A DNA stretch of 64,000 bases from positions 62,001 to 126,000 of the forward strand of contig NZ_CP025547.1 of assembly GCF_003614435.1 (NCBI RefSeq), in the 5' to 3' direction. Below, one piece after another: positions 49,345 through 59,322 of the stretch (position 1 is its first letter; every line of letters starts with the position of its first letter). The position numbers and the translations under genes were made by a program. The notes under the pieces were generated by a model, which saw nothing but the letters and a program-made list of their open reading frames with translations, made no database searches and had not been told where the DNA came from. Source of the stretch: Mycobacterium paragordonae. GTDB taxonomy: Bacteria; Actinomycetota; Actinomycetes; Mycobacteriales; Mycobacteriaceae.

Positions 49345-50487
49345 GTGTTGTACGTTGACGCCGTGGCGGCAGACCCGAACGACGCGGATATGGAGGAATT
49401 AGGGCTGCTCGACGACCTGCATGGGCAGGCCCGTCAGGAGCGCGCCGAGCTTGTTCGATGGCTGCTCGCGCGAAACTTCAGCGTCGATCGGATCCGTAGC
49501 GAATTCAGTCCTATGCTCCTACCGGCCATTCGCATGATTGGCGATGACGGAACATCGGTCTCGGCGCGAGAGATTTCGGAATCCAGCGGCGTGAGCCTCG
49601 AACTGCTCCAACAACTGCACCGCGCCGCTGGTCTGGCTTGTGCAGAGGACGCAGATGCGTGTTCGCAATCGCGGGTGGATGCTGAATCCGTCCTGGCGGC
49701 GGCTCGCTTGGTCGATATCGGGCTCGACCCGGCACAGGTGGTCCTGATCGTGCGATTGCTGATGGACGGACTCACCGGTGCAGCGGTGACCATACGTCAT
49801 GCTGCGTTGCACGCATCGTTGCATCCGGGTGCCACCGAACTCGAACTGGCCCAAGCTTTCGAGGTGCTGGCACACGATGCCGAACCATTGCTTGGCCCGA
49901 TGGTCGATGCCTTATTGCGGTTGGCCCTGCGGCATTCTTTTGAGACAGAGGCGATCAACGTGATCGAGCGCGCCGCCGGCACCCTGCCGGGTGCGCGCGA
50001 AGTTGCGGTAGCTTTCGCCGACCTCGTGGGTTTCACCCGACTCGGGGAGCAGATGGCGGCGGAAGATCTGGGACTGCTCGCCCTGCGCCTGGCAGACCTT
50101 GCCCGGACCGTGGTCGCAAGTCCGGTCCAATTCGTCAAGACCATCGGGGATGCGGTCATGCTGGTCTGCTCAGACCCGCGCAGGCTACTGGAGACGGTAC
50201 TGGACCTGGTTGATGCCACGGCGGCGAATGATTTCCCACGACTGCGGGCCGGACTAGCGTTCGGTCCCGCCGTCAACCGTGCCGGCGACTGGTACGGCAG
50301 CCCGGTCAATCTCGCGAGTCGCGTCACTAGCGCCGCACCGCCCGGCACCGTGCGGGTGACCGAACTTGCGCGCACGGCAATTGGCGATCTAGCCGGTATC
50401 GAGTGGTCTGTCGCCGAAACGCGTCGACTGAAAGGGATTCGCGGTGAGGTAGTGCTCCACGGTGCACGCCGACCCGCACCGCGGTGA
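49345..50487 (+). CDS. Class III adenylate cyclase with N-terminal regulatory domain (Rv1264-like)
   Basis: A 380-aa protein from TTG 49345 (GGAGGG upstream); GTG 49363 is an alternative. The N-terminal ~200 residues are helical and regulatory. The catalytic domain has FADLVGFTRLGEQM (metal Asp), FVKTIGDAVMLV (substrate Lys and second metal Asp) and NRAGDWYGSPVNLASRVTSA (transition-state Asn/Arg). Single-domain cyclases act as homodimers making cAMP from ATP. The N-terminal arrangement resembles Rv1264, whose regulatory part senses pH (family knowledge). Stands alone on the plus strand. Confidence 0.83.
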   Translation: MLYVDAVAADPNDADMEELGLLDDLHGQARQERAELVRWLLARNFSVDRIRSEFSPMLLPAIRMIGDDGTSVSAREISESSGVSLELLQQLHRAAGLACAEDADACSQSRVDAESVLAAARLVDIGLDPAQVVLIVRLLMDGLTGAAVTIRHAALHASLHPGATELELAQAFEVLAHDAEPLLGPMVDALLRLALRHSFETEAINVIERAAGTLPGAREVAVAFADLVGFTRLGEQMAAEDLGLLALRLADLARTVVASPVQFVKTIGDAVMLVCSDPRRLLETVLDLVDATAANDFPRLRAGLAFGPAVNRAGDWYGSPVNLASRVTSAAPPGTVRVTELARTAIGDLAGIEWSVAETRRLKGIRGEVVLHGARRPAPR

Positions 50488-50674
50488 TACCCACATGACG
50501 GCGGTCGGCAGTGGCGACGCCGAGGACCGTCCGGCGGCCACTTCTCAACTCATCAAGGGAATGTTGAGTTGAGCCTTGCGTCGAGAGGGCACAGTCCCGA
50601 GCCAACGCTAAACGTGGGCAACGTAACCCCGACGAGATAAGCAGATACCACCATCGATGCATAGCCACCGGCCG

Positions 50675-50708
50675 TACCCCGTTACTAGGATATCCTAGTA
50701 ACGGGGTA
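50675..50708. promoter_or_regulatory. 34-bp perfect palindromic operator upstream of mmsA
   Basis: Half-site TACCCCGTTACTAGGAT (50675-50691) is followed immediately by its exact reverse complement (50692-50708), ending 23 bp before the mmsA start. A dyad this long and perfect points to a dimeric repressor such as a TetR-type protein. It could also form a cruciform or RNA hairpin. Confidence 0.75.
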
Positions 50709-50731
50709 TCCGCCGATCGACAGGCCAGTTC

Positions 50732-52264
50732 ATGACCAGAGAAGTTCCGCATTTCATCGACGGGCGGCACGTCAGCAGGCAGTCACAGCGCACTGCTGAC
50801 GTGTTCGACCCCAACACCGGCCAGGTTCAGGCGAAGGTGCCGATGGCATCGGCGGCGGATATCGACGCCGTGGTGACCTCGGCGGCCGAGGCGCAAAAAG
50901 GTTGGACCGCCTGGAATCCGCAGCGCCGGGCTCGGGTGCTGATGAAGTTCGTCGGCCTCGTCAACGAGAACATCGACGAATTGGCCGAGTTGCTGTCTCG
51001 CGAGCACGGCAAGACGCTGCCCGACGCGGCCGGCGATATTCAGCGTGGCGTCGAAGTGATCGAGTTCTGCATCGGGATTCCCCACCTGCTCAAGGGCGAC
51101 TACACCTTGGGCGCCGGGCCCGGCATAGATGTGTACTCGCTGCGTCAGCCGCTAGGTGTTGTGGCGGGCATCACGCCATTCAATTTCCCGGGGATGATCC
51201 CGCTGTGGAAAGCGGGCCCGGCGCTCGCGTGCGGAAATGCCTTCGTTCTCAAACCCAGTGAGCGTGACCCGTCGCTTCCAGTGCGACTTGCCGAACTCTT
51301 CACGGAGGCGGGCCTGCCGCCCGGGGTGTTCCAGGTGGTGCACGGCGACAAGGAAGCCGTCGACGCCATCCTCAACCATCCCGACATCAAAGCGGTCGGA
51401 TTCGTCGGCAGCTCCGACATTGCCCAGTACATCTACAGCCAATCAGCGGCCACCGGAAAGCGCGCGCAATGCTTCGGCGGCGCCAAGAACCACATGATTG
51501 TCATGCCCGACGCGGATCTCGATCAGGCGGTCGATGCGTTGATCGGCGCGGGTTACGGCAGCGCCGGTGAACGCTGCATGGCGATCAGCATCGCCGTCCC
51601 GGTCGGCGAACAGACTGCGGACCGGTTGCGCGCCAGGCTGATTGAGCGGGTCAACGGCCTGCGGGTCGGGCACAGCCTGGACCCCAAGGCCGACTATGGC
51701 CCGCTGGTCACCGAGGCCGCACTGGCGCGGGTGCGCGACTACATCGGGCAGGGCGTGGACGCCGGTGCCGAGCTCGTCGTAGACGGCCGCGAGCGCGCCA
51801 GCGACGATCTGACTTTTGGGCTGGCTGATGCCACTGCCAATCTCGAGGGTGGCTTCTTCATCGGCCCCACCCTGTTCGACCACGTCACCCCGGAGATGTC
51901 GATTTACACCGAGGAGATCTTCGGGCCGGTGCTGTGCATCGTCCGCGCCCACGATTACGAAGAGGCGCTGCGACTGCCGTCCGAGCACGAGTACGGCAAC
52001 GGCGTGGCGATTTTCACCCGTGACGGCGACACCGCGCGCGATTTCGTCTCCCGGGTGCAGGTCGGCATGGTCGGCGTCAACGTCCCGATCCCGGTTCCGG
52101 TGGCTTATCACAGCTTCGGCGGCTGGAAGCGGTCCGGATTCGGCGACCTCAACCAGCACGGCACGGCGTCGATCCAATTCTACACCAAGGTCAAGACCGT
52201 CACGTCGCGGTGGCCGTCCGGCATCAAGGATGGCGCCGAATTCGTGATCCCGACCATGAATTAG
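50732..52264 (+). CDS. mmsA: Methylmalonate-semialdehyde dehydrogenase (CoA-acylating)
   Basis: A 510-aa protein, the usual length. Oxidises methylmalonate semialdehyde or malonate semialdehyde to propionyl-/acetyl-CoA with NAD and CoA, the last step of valine breakdown. Seen here: the substrate-channel block ITPFNFPGMIPLWKAGPALA, nucleotide site FVGSSDIAQYIYSQSAATGK, and catalytic Cys in GSAGERCMAIS (about residue 281). The ELGGK general-base motif of hydrolytic ALDHs is replaced by CFGGAKN, as expected for CoA-acylating enzymes. First gene of an operon with fadE9 (14 bp) and mmsB. Confidence 0.92.
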   Translation: MTREVPHFIDGRHVSRQSQRTADVFDPNTGQVQAKVPMASAADIDAVVTSAAEAQKGWTAWNPQRRARVLMKFVGLVNENIDELAELLSREHGKTLPDAAGDIQRGVEVIEFCIGIPHLLKGDYTLGAGPGIDVYSLRQPLGVVAGITPFNFPGMIPLWKAGPALACGNAFVLKPSERDPSLPVRLAELFTEAGLPPGVFQVVHGDKEAVDAILNHPDIKAVGFVGSSDIAQYIYSQSAATGKRAQCFGGAKNHMIVMPDADLDQAVDALIGAGYGSAGERCMAISIAVPVGEQTADRLRARLIERVNGLRVGHSLDPKADYGPLVTEAALARVRDYIGQGVDAGAELVVDGRERASDDLTFGLADATANLEGGFFIGPTLFDHVTPEMSIYTEEIFGPVLCIVRAHDYEEALRLPSEHEYGNGVAIFTRDGDTARDFVSRVQVGMVGVNVPIPVPVAYHSFGGWKRSGFGDLNQHGTASIQFYTKVKTVTSRWPSGIKDGAEFVIPTMN

Positions 52265-52277
52265 GGCTGGCTCACTC

Positions 52278-53438
52278 ATGTTTGCCCTCGACGACGACGA
52301 ACGGGTGATCACCGAGACGGCGGCCGCGTTCGCCGGAAAGCGCATTGCCCCGTATGCGCTGGAATGGGATGCCGCCCATCACTTTCCGACCGACGTGCTG
52401 CGCGAGGCGGCCGATCTCGGGATGGCGGCGATCTACTGCCGTGACAACGTGGGTGGCAGCGGGCTGCGTCGGCTCGACGGGGTGCGCATCTTCGAGCAGT
52501 TGGCCATCGCCGATCCGGCGACCGCCGCCTTTCTGTCGATCCACAACATGTGCGCCTGGATGATCGACGGCTTCGGCACCGCCGATCAGCGCAAGGACTG
52601 GGTCCCACGATTGGCGTCAATGGATGCCATCGCCAGCTATTGCCTGACCGAGCCGGGCGTGGGCTCGGATGCGGGCGCGTTGAGCACTCGCGCCGTACAG
52701 CAGGGTGGCGATTATGTGCTCGACGGCGTGAAGCAGTTTATCTCCGGCGCGGGAGCATCCGATGTCTATGTGATGATGGCGCGGACGGGAACCGATGGCC
52801 CGCGGGGCATTTCCGCCTTCATCATCGAGAAGGGCACTCCGGGATTGAGTTTCGGCGCGCTCGAGGAAAAGATGGGTTGGCATGCGCAACCCACCGCACA
52901 GGTGATACTCGACAGCGTGCGGGTCCCGGCCGAGGCCATGCTGGGCGGCCCTGACGGCGAAGGTACTGGTTTCGGAATCGCGATGAACGGCCTCAACGGC
53001 GGCCGGCTCAATATCGCGGCGTGCTCGCTCGGTGGCGCGCAGGCCGCCTTCGACAAGGCTGGCGGCTATGTACGGGAACGCCGGGCGTTCGGTGCTGCCT
53101 TGCTCGACGAACCCACCATTCGCTTCACGCTGGCCGACATGGCGACCGGGCTGGAGACGTCGCGAATGATGTTGTGGCGGGCGGCATCCGCGCTGGACGA
53201 TAACGCCCCCGACAAGGTCGAGCTGTGCGCGATGGCCAAGCGCTACGTCACCGACACCTGCTTCGCGGTGGCCGACAAAGCGCTGCAACTGCACGGCGGC
53301 TACGGCTATTTGCGCGAGTATGGTCTGGAAAAGATCGTCCGCGATCTGCGGGTGCATCGCATCCTGGAAGGGACCAACGAAATCATGCGGGTGGTCATCG
53401 GTCGGGCCAAGGCCGCGCGGTTCCGAGCCAGTACCTAG
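52278..53438 (+). CDS. fadE9: Acyl-CoA dehydrogenase, isobutyryl-CoA type
   Basis: A 386-aa FAD enzyme from the ATG at 52278. Conserved blocks: YCLTEPGVGSDAGAL (flavin loop), FIIEKGTPGLSFG, and the C-terminal signature ALQLHGGYGYLREYGLEKIV followed by RILEGTNEIMR with the catalytic Glu. Placed between mmsA and mmsB as in M. tuberculosis (Rv0753c-Rv0752c-Rv0751c), which suggests oxidation of isobutyryl-CoA to methacrylyl-CoA in valine catabolism. Substrate is inferred from context. Confidence 0.9.
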   Translation: MFALDDDERVITETAAAFAGKRIAPYALEWDAAHHFPTDVLREAADLGMAAIYCRDNVGGSGLRRLDGVRIFEQLAIADPATAAFLSIHNMCAWMIDGFGTADQRKDWVPRLASMDAIASYCLTEPGVGSDAGALSTRAVQQGGDYVLDGVKQFISGAGASDVYVMMARTGTDGPRGISAFIIEKGTPGLSFGALEEKMGWHAQPTAQVILDSVRVPAEAMLGGPDGEGTGFGIAMNGLNGGRLNIAACSLGGAQAAFDKAGGYVRERRAFGAALLDEPTIRFTLADMATGLETSRMMLWRAASALDDNAPDKVELCAMAKRYVTDTCFAVADKALQLHGGYGYLREYGLEKIVRDLRVHRILEGTNEIMRVVIGRAKAARFRAST

Positions 53439-53448
53439 GAAGGCTCAG

Positions 53449-54330
53449 ATGACGACCATTGCGTTCTTGGGCCTGGGCCATATGGGCGGGCCGATGTCGG
53501 CGAATCTCGTTGCCGCCGAACATATCGTGCGCGGATTCGACCCGGTGCCCGCCTCCGCGGCGGCTGCGAGCGCCAGCGGTGTTGCGTTGTTCGACAGTGC
53601 CGCAGAAGCGGTGGCCGAGGCCGACGTGGTCATCACCATGCTGCCTAACGGCGACGTGGTCAGGCGCTGCTACGTCGAGGTGCTGCCGGCTGCGAAAGCC
53701 GGCGCGCTGTTCATCGACAGCTCCACGATTTCGGTCAACGACGCCCGCGAGGTGCATTCGCTGGCCCAGTCTCACGGCCTGTCTCAACTCGACGCACCGG
53801 TGTCCGGCGGCGTCAAGGGTGCGGTGGCCGGGACATTGGCCTTCATGGTCGGCGGCGACAAGTCCGCGCTGCAGCGGGCCCGTCCGGTGCTGGAGCCCAT
53901 GGCAGGCAAGGTCATTCACTGCGGATCCGCCGGAGCGGGGCAGGCCGCCAAGGTGTGCAACAACATGGTGCTGGCAGTGCAGCAGATCGCGATCGGCGAG
54001 GCGTTCGTGCTGGCCGAGAAGCTCGGCCTGTCGGCGCAGGCGCTGTTCGACGTGATCACCGGCGCGACCGGCAATTGCTGGGCGGTGCACACCAATTGTC
54101 CTGCGCCAGGACCGGTTCCGACATTACCGGCCAACAACGACTTCAAGCCCGGCTTCGCGGCGGTATTGATGAATAAGGATCTTGGCCTGGCGATGGACGC
54201 AGTGGCCTCGACCGGTGCGGCCGCCCCCCTGGGCAGTCACGCCGCCGACATTTATGCCAAGTTCGCCGCCTCGCACCCCGACCTGGACTTCAGCGGGGTC
54301 ATCGAGATGATCCGCAACGCTTGTAGGTAA
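53449..54330 (+). CDS. mmsB: 3-hydroxyisobutyrate dehydrogenase
   Basis: A 293-aa protein from the ATG at 53449 with AGGAAGG upstream. N-terminal Rossmann motif GLGHMGGPMSANL; substrate block FIDSSTISVNDAREVHSL and DAPVSGGVKGAVAGTLAFMV; catalytic Lys in GQAAKVCNNMVLA; cofactor/substrate C-domain FKPGFAAVLMNKDLGLAMDA. Oxidises 3-hydroxyisobutyrate to methylmalonate semialdehyde, feeding MmsA. Last gene of the operon. Confidence 0.92.
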   Translation: MTTIAFLGLGHMGGPMSANLVAAEHIVRGFDPVPASAAAASASGVALFDSAAEAVAEADVVITMLPNGDVVRRCYVEVLPAAKAGALFIDSSTISVNDAREVHSLAQSHGLSQLDAPVSGGVKGAVAGTLAFMVGGDKSALQRARPVLEPMAGKVIHCGSAGAGQAAKVCNNMVLAVQQIAIGEAFVLAEKLGLSAQALFDVITGATGNCWAVHTNCPAPGPVPTLPANNDFKPGFAAVLMNKDLGLAMDAVASTGAAAPLGSHAADIYAKFAASHPDLDFSGVIEMIRNACR

Positions 54331-54380
54331 CCCCAGCGGCCGTCGTTCTCGGTGAACCGCGGGCCTCGACGCACTCGGGG

Positions 54381-55472
54381 CTAATCACCAGATGTGATCG
54401 GCTTGCGAGGGCTGCGCGACCCGCCCCTGCTGGCGGAGGCCAGACCGGGGCGAATTGCAGCGCGGCCGGCTTCCTTAGCCAACATGACCCCGACAATGCG
54501 TCGAGCGCGCAGTGCGGCCGCGTCCGCCTGAAATTCCACGCCGCCACGCCATCCGTCGTAGCCTGAGTGCAGGGAAGCCATCTCGAGAATGGGCACGTCG
54601 CGTTGGGCAACTCCGTCCAGAAACGACCGCAGCCCCGCCGTCACGTCATCGCTATCGGTCCGATAGTTCCGCGAAGACTGCATGAACACGTGAGTCGATG
54701 ACTCCGTCTCGGGCGTGATGCCGTGCGTACGAGTGGTGGTGTACGCCTCGCCATTCGAAGTTTCAATGTTCCAATATTGGCGATGAATGGCGGGCGAGAC
54801 GAAAGTCCCGCTCTCACTGTGTCTATACAAGAGATTGCGGTCGAGTCCGGTGGCGTTGACGTGCCAGTCAGTAAGGGGCAGGTCCGACATGATCCGGGTA
54901 TAGGACACGGTCGTCTCGGTCACCTCGACGCTGTTGAATGCCGGCATACTGGCGAGCCCCGGGGGCAAGTCTTTGGCATGAATGACAGGCGCGTAGCTGA
55001 AGTCCAAGTAGTGCTCGTGAACCATCATGTAGTTGGCGCTTACCTGCCAGGCACTCGCGAATGTCGCCCATGCCGGGTCGTTGATCCATGGCAAGGACGG
55101 GGGTTGGCTGGCAGCCGCAGCAGCCGGAGGTCCGAGCCAGATCCAGATGAAAGGTGGCTTCTCGAGGATGGGAAACACGGGGACGCTCATTCGCGTCGGT
55201 ACCTGCGGCTGGGACGGTATGTAGACGCACTTGCCGTCAGTGTCGTAGGTGCATCCGTGGTAGCCGCAGACCAATCGATCACCGTGGACGCTGCTGTGTG
55301 ACAGCGGAAATGCCCGGTGTGCACAGCGGTTTTCGAATGCGGTGACGCGTCCGCCGGCACCGCGCCACAGCACGACATCCTCGCCGAGCAGGCGTCGCCC
55401 CAGCGGCGAGTCGGTGACCTCATCGCAGGTGGCCGCGACGTACCAGCACTTCTTCGGATAATTGGCTTTCAC
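54381..55472 (-). CDS. Rieske non-heme iron oxygenase, large subunit (VanA-like)
   Basis: A 363-aa protein from the GTG at 55472, which overlaps the reductase stop by 3 bp (TTGTGA). Rieske [2Fe-2S] ligands C-x-H-x17-C-x2-H are at about residues 45-70 (CAHRAFPLSHSS, CGYHGCTYD). Mononuclear iron ligands lie in VHEHYLDFSYAPVIH (about 170-185). Layout and length match single-component oxygenases such as vanillate or phenoxybenzoate demethylases that take electrons from a paired reductase. Substrate unknown; aromatic ether or sulfonate compounds are possibilities. Confidence 0.82.
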   Translation of the reverse strand: MKANYPKKCWYVAATCDEVTDSPLGRRLLGEDVVLWRGAGGRVTAFENRCAHRAFPLSHSSVHGDRLVCGYHGCTYDTDGKCVYIPSQPQVPTRMSVPVFPILEKPPFIWIWLGPPAAAAASQPPSLPWINDPAWATFASAWQVSANYMMVHEHYLDFSYAPVIHAKDLPPGLASMPAFNSVEVTETTVSYTRIMSDLPLTDWHVNATGLDRNLLYRHSESGTFVSPAIHRQYWNIETSNGEAYTTTRTHGITPETESSTHVFMQSSRNYRTDSDDVTAGLRSFLDGVAQRDVPILEMASLHSGYDGWRGGVEFQADAAALRARRIVGVMLAKEAGRAAIRPGLASASRGGSRSPRKPITSGD

Positions 55473-56494
55473 AAGTCCAGCACCAGCCTTTCGGTGCGTG
55501 AGCGCGATACGCAGACCAACATTACTTCGCCGGCAGCCTTTTCGGCCTCGCTGAGCACCGAATCGCGGTGGTCTGGCGTTCCCTCCAACACCCTCGCTTC
55601 GCAGGTACCGCATACCCCTTCATAGCAGCTGCCCAGAATGGGAATGCCCTCTTCCTCAAGGACTTCCAGGATCGACTGATCCGATGCGATGTCAAACGTC
55701 ACACCGGTGCGGTGGCACACCACCTCGAAGTGGTCCAGCGCTTCGGCGGCTTGTTCGGCCGTCGGTGCCTTCGCGGCGAACCGCTCAATGTGCAGGGCTC
55801 CGGCGGGCCAGTGGGCACATTGGCTCTCGACCGCTGACAGAAGCCCTTCGGGCCCACAGCAATACACCAACGTATCGTCCGTCGGATCCTTGAGAAGCTT
55901 TGCCAGATCTAGAAAGCCCCGTTCGTCCTGTGGCCACACTGTGACACGATCGTGGTAGCGCTCGACAAGGTCGTCCGCAAACGCCATCGACTCCCGGGTC
56001 CGTCCGCCATAAAGCAGGGTCCAATCGTTGCCTGCCCGCTCAACCTCCTCCAGCATCGCCAGAATCGGAGTGATGCCGATACCTCCTGCGATGAACCGGT
56101 AGTGTGGCGCGTCGATCAGCGGAAAGTGGTTGCGGGGGCCCCGCACTCGTACAGTGGCACCTTCTTGGAGGTTGTCGTGCACGTATTGCGAGCCGCCGCG
56201 GCTGGCGGGATCGAGCAAGACTCCAACCCGCCACACAGTCGGATCATCGGAACTACCGCACAGCGAATACTGGCGCGTAAGGCCGTCGGTGAGGAGCAGG
56301 TCGATATGGGCTCCCGGTTCCCAACGGGGCAGCTCTTCACCCTGCGGATGGGCAAGGTCCAGGATTACCACGCCCGCTGCAGCGGCGTTGCGGCGACGGA
56401 CAACGAGATCGGTAGTGAATTCGTGAACGTTGCCGCTGGCTTTCCTGGCTGCGGGCGCTGACATTGGTTCCTTGCTCCGATCCGTGGTAGACAC
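55469..56494 (-). CDS. FNR-type oxygenase reductase with C-terminal [2Fe-2S] ferredoxin domain (VanB-like)
   Basis: A 341-aa protein from the ATG at 56494; ATG 56464 (MSAPAARK) is an alternative. FMN/FAD domain with RQYSLCGSS, NAD domain with FIAGGIGITPILAML and YCCGPEGLL, and plant-type ferredoxin motif C-x4-C-x2-C (CYEGVCGTC) plus a distal Cys (LVCVSR). This is the phthalate-dioxygenase-reductase arrangement. Overlap with the Rieske gene shows they form one two-component oxygenase. Confidence 0.85.
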   Translation of the reverse strand: MSTTDRSKEPMSAPAARKASGNVHEFTTDLVVRRRNAAAAGVVILDLAHPQGEELPRWEPGAHIDLLLTDGLTRQYSLCGSSDDPTVWRVGVLLDPASRGGSQYVHDNLQEGATVRVRGPRNHFPLIDAPHYRFIAGGIGITPILAMLEEVERAGNDWTLLYGGRTRESMAFADDLVERYHDRVTVWPQDERGFLDLAKLLKDPTDDTLVYCCGPEGLLSAVESQCAHWPAGALHIERFAAKAPTAEQAAEALDHFEVVCHRTGVTFDIASDQSILEVLEEEGIPILGSCYEGVCGTCEARVLEGTPDHRDSVLSEAEKAAGEVMLVCVSRSRTERLVLDL

Positions 56495-56515
56495 GAAATC
56501 AGCTGAACGCCTGTG

Positions 56516-57976
56516 TTATTCCCCGGCGCCAGGCGGAGGCGGCAGGTAAATGGTCTTGGAGACCTGAAACGCGTGCAACCCCTCCGGACCGAGTTCGCGC
56601 CCCATGCCGCTTTGCTTGACGCCGCCGAAGGGTGCGACGGGGTCGTTGACGTAGTGGTTGACCCCGACAGTCCCGGAGCGAACGCGGCGGGCAACGTTGA
56701 CCGCGCGTTCGGGATCCGATGACCACACGCTACCGCCCAGGCCGTAGATGCTGTCGTTGGCGATTGCGACCGCCTCGTCCTCGTCGGAGTATGGAATCAG
56801 CGACAGCACCGGACCGAAGATCTCTTCACGTGACACGGTCGCATTGTTGTCCAAGTCCGCGAAGATGGTGGGTTCCAGGAACCAGCCCTTGTCAAACGGT
56901 CGCGAACCGCCGGTGGTCATTCGGGCGCCTTCACTCTTGCCTTTGGCGATATACCCCTCGACGCGCTCGCGTTGGCGCTCCGAAACCAGCGGGCCGACCT
57001 TGGTTTCGGGGTCGAGGGGATCGCCCACCGTCAGCGATCGCGCCAAATCGGTTATCGTGTCGACGATCTCGGAATACCGGCTGCGAGGGACCAGCACCCG
57101 GGAGTTGAGCCAACAGATCTGCCCGTTGTTGAGCAGGGTGACCCCGAAGAACTGTTCGATCGAGGCGGCCAGGTTGGCGTCGTCGAGCACGATCGCCGCA
57201 GATTTGCCGCCGAGCTCGAGGGTGACCGGCCGCAACAAGCGTCCGCATGCCTCGGCAATCCAGCGGCCTGCGGCGCTGGAGCCGGTGAACGACACCTTGT
57301 CCACCCCGGGGTGCTCGACCAGATAGGCGCCCACCTCGCGGCCGCCGGGAACCACGTTGAGCACACCGTCGGGTAGACCGGCCGCCGCCGCGGCCTCGGC
57401 CATGAGGAATGCGTCGAGCACGGTTTCCTCGGCGGGCTTGAGGACCATCGTGCAGCCGGCGGCCAGCGCGGGTGCGATCTTGAGGAACGAAATCCCTTGT
57501 GGCACATTCCAGGGCACGATCGCGCCGACGACGCCGACGGGCTCCTTAGAAACCAGCGCGGTGCCCCCGAACATGCCGGGACGCGCGTCCTCGACCGGTG
57601 CACTGGTCATCAGGCCGCTGTAGTAGCGCACCAGCAGCGCCGGAAAACCGGCCTCGAACTGGTGGGCCAGCCAGATCGGCATCCCGTTCTGCATCGAAAC
57701 CCGCCGTGCTGTTTCGGCGCCGCGAGCTTCCAGTTCCGCCGCGAACTTCTCGAGCACATCAGCGCGCTCTTTGGGATCCCAGTTCGCCCATCCGTCGGGG
57801 GCGTCGAATGCCGTCCTGGCCGCCGCGACAGCCGCGTCGATGTCGGCCTCTTTGCCGCGGGGCACCGAACCGATCCGTTCCTCGGTCGTCGGAGAGTGGA
57901 CCTCGATGGTGTCGTGGCCGGCGGGCGCGCTCCACGTGCCGCCGATGTACAGCTGCGGGTAATCGATCGTTGTCAT
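56516..57976 (-). CDS. NAD(P)-dependent aldehyde dehydrogenase
   Basis: A 486-aa protein from the ATG at 57976. It has GAIVPWNVPQGISFLKIAPA, nucleotide-binding FTGSSAAGRWI, the general base Glu in LELGGKSAAIVL (about residue 254), catalytic Cys in NNGQICWLNSRVLV (about 287) and EIFGPVLSLIPY. A hydrolytic ALDH giving a carboxylic acid. It lies 14 bp downstream of the P450 gene, so it may oxidise the aldehyde formed from the P450 product (inference). Similar proteins are annotated as AldA in mycobacteria. Confidence 0.85.
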   Translation of the reverse strand: MTTIDYPQLYIGGTWSAPAGHDTIEVHSPTTEERIGSVPRGKEADIDAAVAAARTAFDAPDGWANWDPKERADVLEKFAAELEARGAETARRVSMQNGMPIWLAHQFEAGFPALLVRYYSGLMTSAPVEDARPGMFGGTALVSKEPVGVVGAIVPWNVPQGISFLKIAPALAAGCTMVLKPAEETVLDAFLMAEAAAAAGLPDGVLNVVPGGREVGAYLVEHPGVDKVSFTGSSAAGRWIAEACGRLLRPVTLELGGKSAAIVLDDANLAASIEQFFGVTLLNNGQICWLNSRVLVPRSRYSEIVDTITDLARSLTVGDPLDPETKVGPLVSERQRERVEGYIAKGKSEGARMTTGGSRPFDKGWFLEPTIFADLDNNATVSREEIFGPVLSLIPYSDEDEAVAIANDSIYGLGGSVWSSDPERAVNVARRVRSGTVGVNHYVNDPVAPFGGVKQSGMGRELGPEGLHAFQVSKTIYLPPPPGAGE

Positions 57977-57990
57977 GGATGTCCGCCCGT

Positions 57991-59322
57991 TCAGGAGATG
58001 GTGACTGTTGCGGGCAAGTGCTTGAGACCGCCGACGAAGTTCGTCTGCGTCACGCTGCCGGGCCCGAGCACCTCGATCGACTCCAGCCGGGGCAGCAGTT
58101 CTTCGAACATCACCTTCAGTTCCTGCTTGGCCAGGTGCTGGCCGACGCAGGTGTGCGCGCCGAAGCCGAACGCGAGGTGATTGTTGGGCTTGCGGTCGAT
58201 GTTGAAGTCGTTGGGGTTGTCAAAGACCTCCTCATCGCGGCAGCCCGACTGGAACAGCGGCATAACCCGGTCACCGGCTTTGATGGTCTGGCCGCGAATG
58301 GTGTGGTCCTTGAGCGCGACGCGCATGAAGTGTTTGACCGGCGCCACGTACCGCAAACCCTCCTGGATGAGGTCGGGCACCAAACTCATGTCAGCTTTGA
58401 CACGGGCCAGCACCTCCGGATGCAGGGCCAACTGCTGAAGCGTGCCGGCCAGGGTCGCCGACGTGGTGTCGTGGCCGGCCGTGAAGATGGCCGTGTACCA
58501 GCCGTAGACGAAGGATTTGGGCCAGTACTCGCCGTCGGCCCCTTTGGCGCAGGCGACCGCCGAGGCCAGGTCATCGCGGGGATTGGCGCGGCGATCTTCG
58601 GCCAATACGTCGAAGTAGGCGAAGAAGTCCTGGATCGTGGCCGCCCACTGTTGGGCCATCGCCTCCGGGGCCAGGGGCTCGACGTCCGCGCGTTGATGTT
58701 CCGGGTCGGCGGTGCCGAAGAACTCCTGGGTGAGGGCCATCATCCGCGGCTCGTCCTCGCGCGGCACCCCCACCAGCGTCATCACCACGTGCAGCGGGTA
58801 CCCCAGCGCCCAGTCGTCGACCAGGTCGATCTGACCGCGCGCCGAAAGCTGCTTGAGCTGGTCGATGGATTCCTTGGCGAGGTCGCGGATCTGAGCTTCG
58901 AGTTTCTTGACCGATGGTGGTTTGAAGTAGTTGAACGCCATGTTTTTGGCCTGCGTGTGCTCGGGCGGGTCAATGTAGGGCAGTGCGTCGAGGATGCGCA
59001 GGCTGCCGCCGAGGAGTTGCTTGGTGAACTCGTCACCGGCGGTGTTCTGCAGGATCGGGTTGTGCGAGCCTGGATTGTCCGGGCCACCGCCGGCGGCAAA
59101 GACTTCCGACAGACTCTCGACTTCCTGGATGTCGGCGTGCTTGCTGATCAGCCAGATGGGGTCGTAGCCCTCGACGACCGCCTTCGCCACCGGCATGTTG
59201 TCGCGCAGCCATTTGTAGGCTTCGTACAGCGCGGTGAGGTCGGAGTGGCCCTCGGGGAGCACGAGCCGCCGCGCGATGTCGTCGGGGAGAACCGCTGATT
59301 CGGTGGGCTGGGTGGTCGTCAC
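57991..59322 (-). CDS. Cytochrome P450
   Basis: A 443-aa soluble bacterial P450 from the ATG at 59322. I-helix [13 protein letters not shown] (oxygen activation; about residue 280), ExxR in [10 protein letters not shown], and heme-binding [18 protein letters not shown] with the Cys ligand (about 385). No ferredoxin gene is adjacent; electron donors must come from elsewhere or from the nearby reductase. Subfamily and substrate cannot be told by eye. Confidence 0.9.
   Translation of the reverse strand: MTTTQPTESAVLPDDIARRLVLPEGHSDLTALYEAYKWLRDNMPVAKAVVEGYDPIWLISKHADIQEVESLSEVFAAGGGPDNPGSHNPILQNTAGDEFTKQLLGGSLRILDALPYIDPPEHTQAKNMAFNYFKPPSVKKLEAQIRDLAKESIDQLKQLSARGQIDLVDDWALGYPLHVVMTLVGVPREDEPRMMALTQEFFGTADPEHQRADVEPLAPEAMAQQWAATIQDFFAYFDVLAEDRRANPRDDLASAVACAKGADGEYWPKSFVYGWYTAIFTAGHDTTSATLAGTLQQLALHPEVLARVKADMSLVPDLIQEGLRYVAPVKHFMRVALKDHTIRGQTIKAGDRVMPLFQSGCRDEEVFDNPNDFNIDRKPNNHLAFGFGAHTCVGQHLAKQELKVMFEELLPRLESIEVLGPGSVTQTNFVGGLKHLPATVTIS

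Noticed and set aside
57598..59298. 566-codon plus-strand frame opposite the ALDH and P450 genes
   Set aside because: No motif or ribosome site; it mirrors two genes with complete catalytic motifs.
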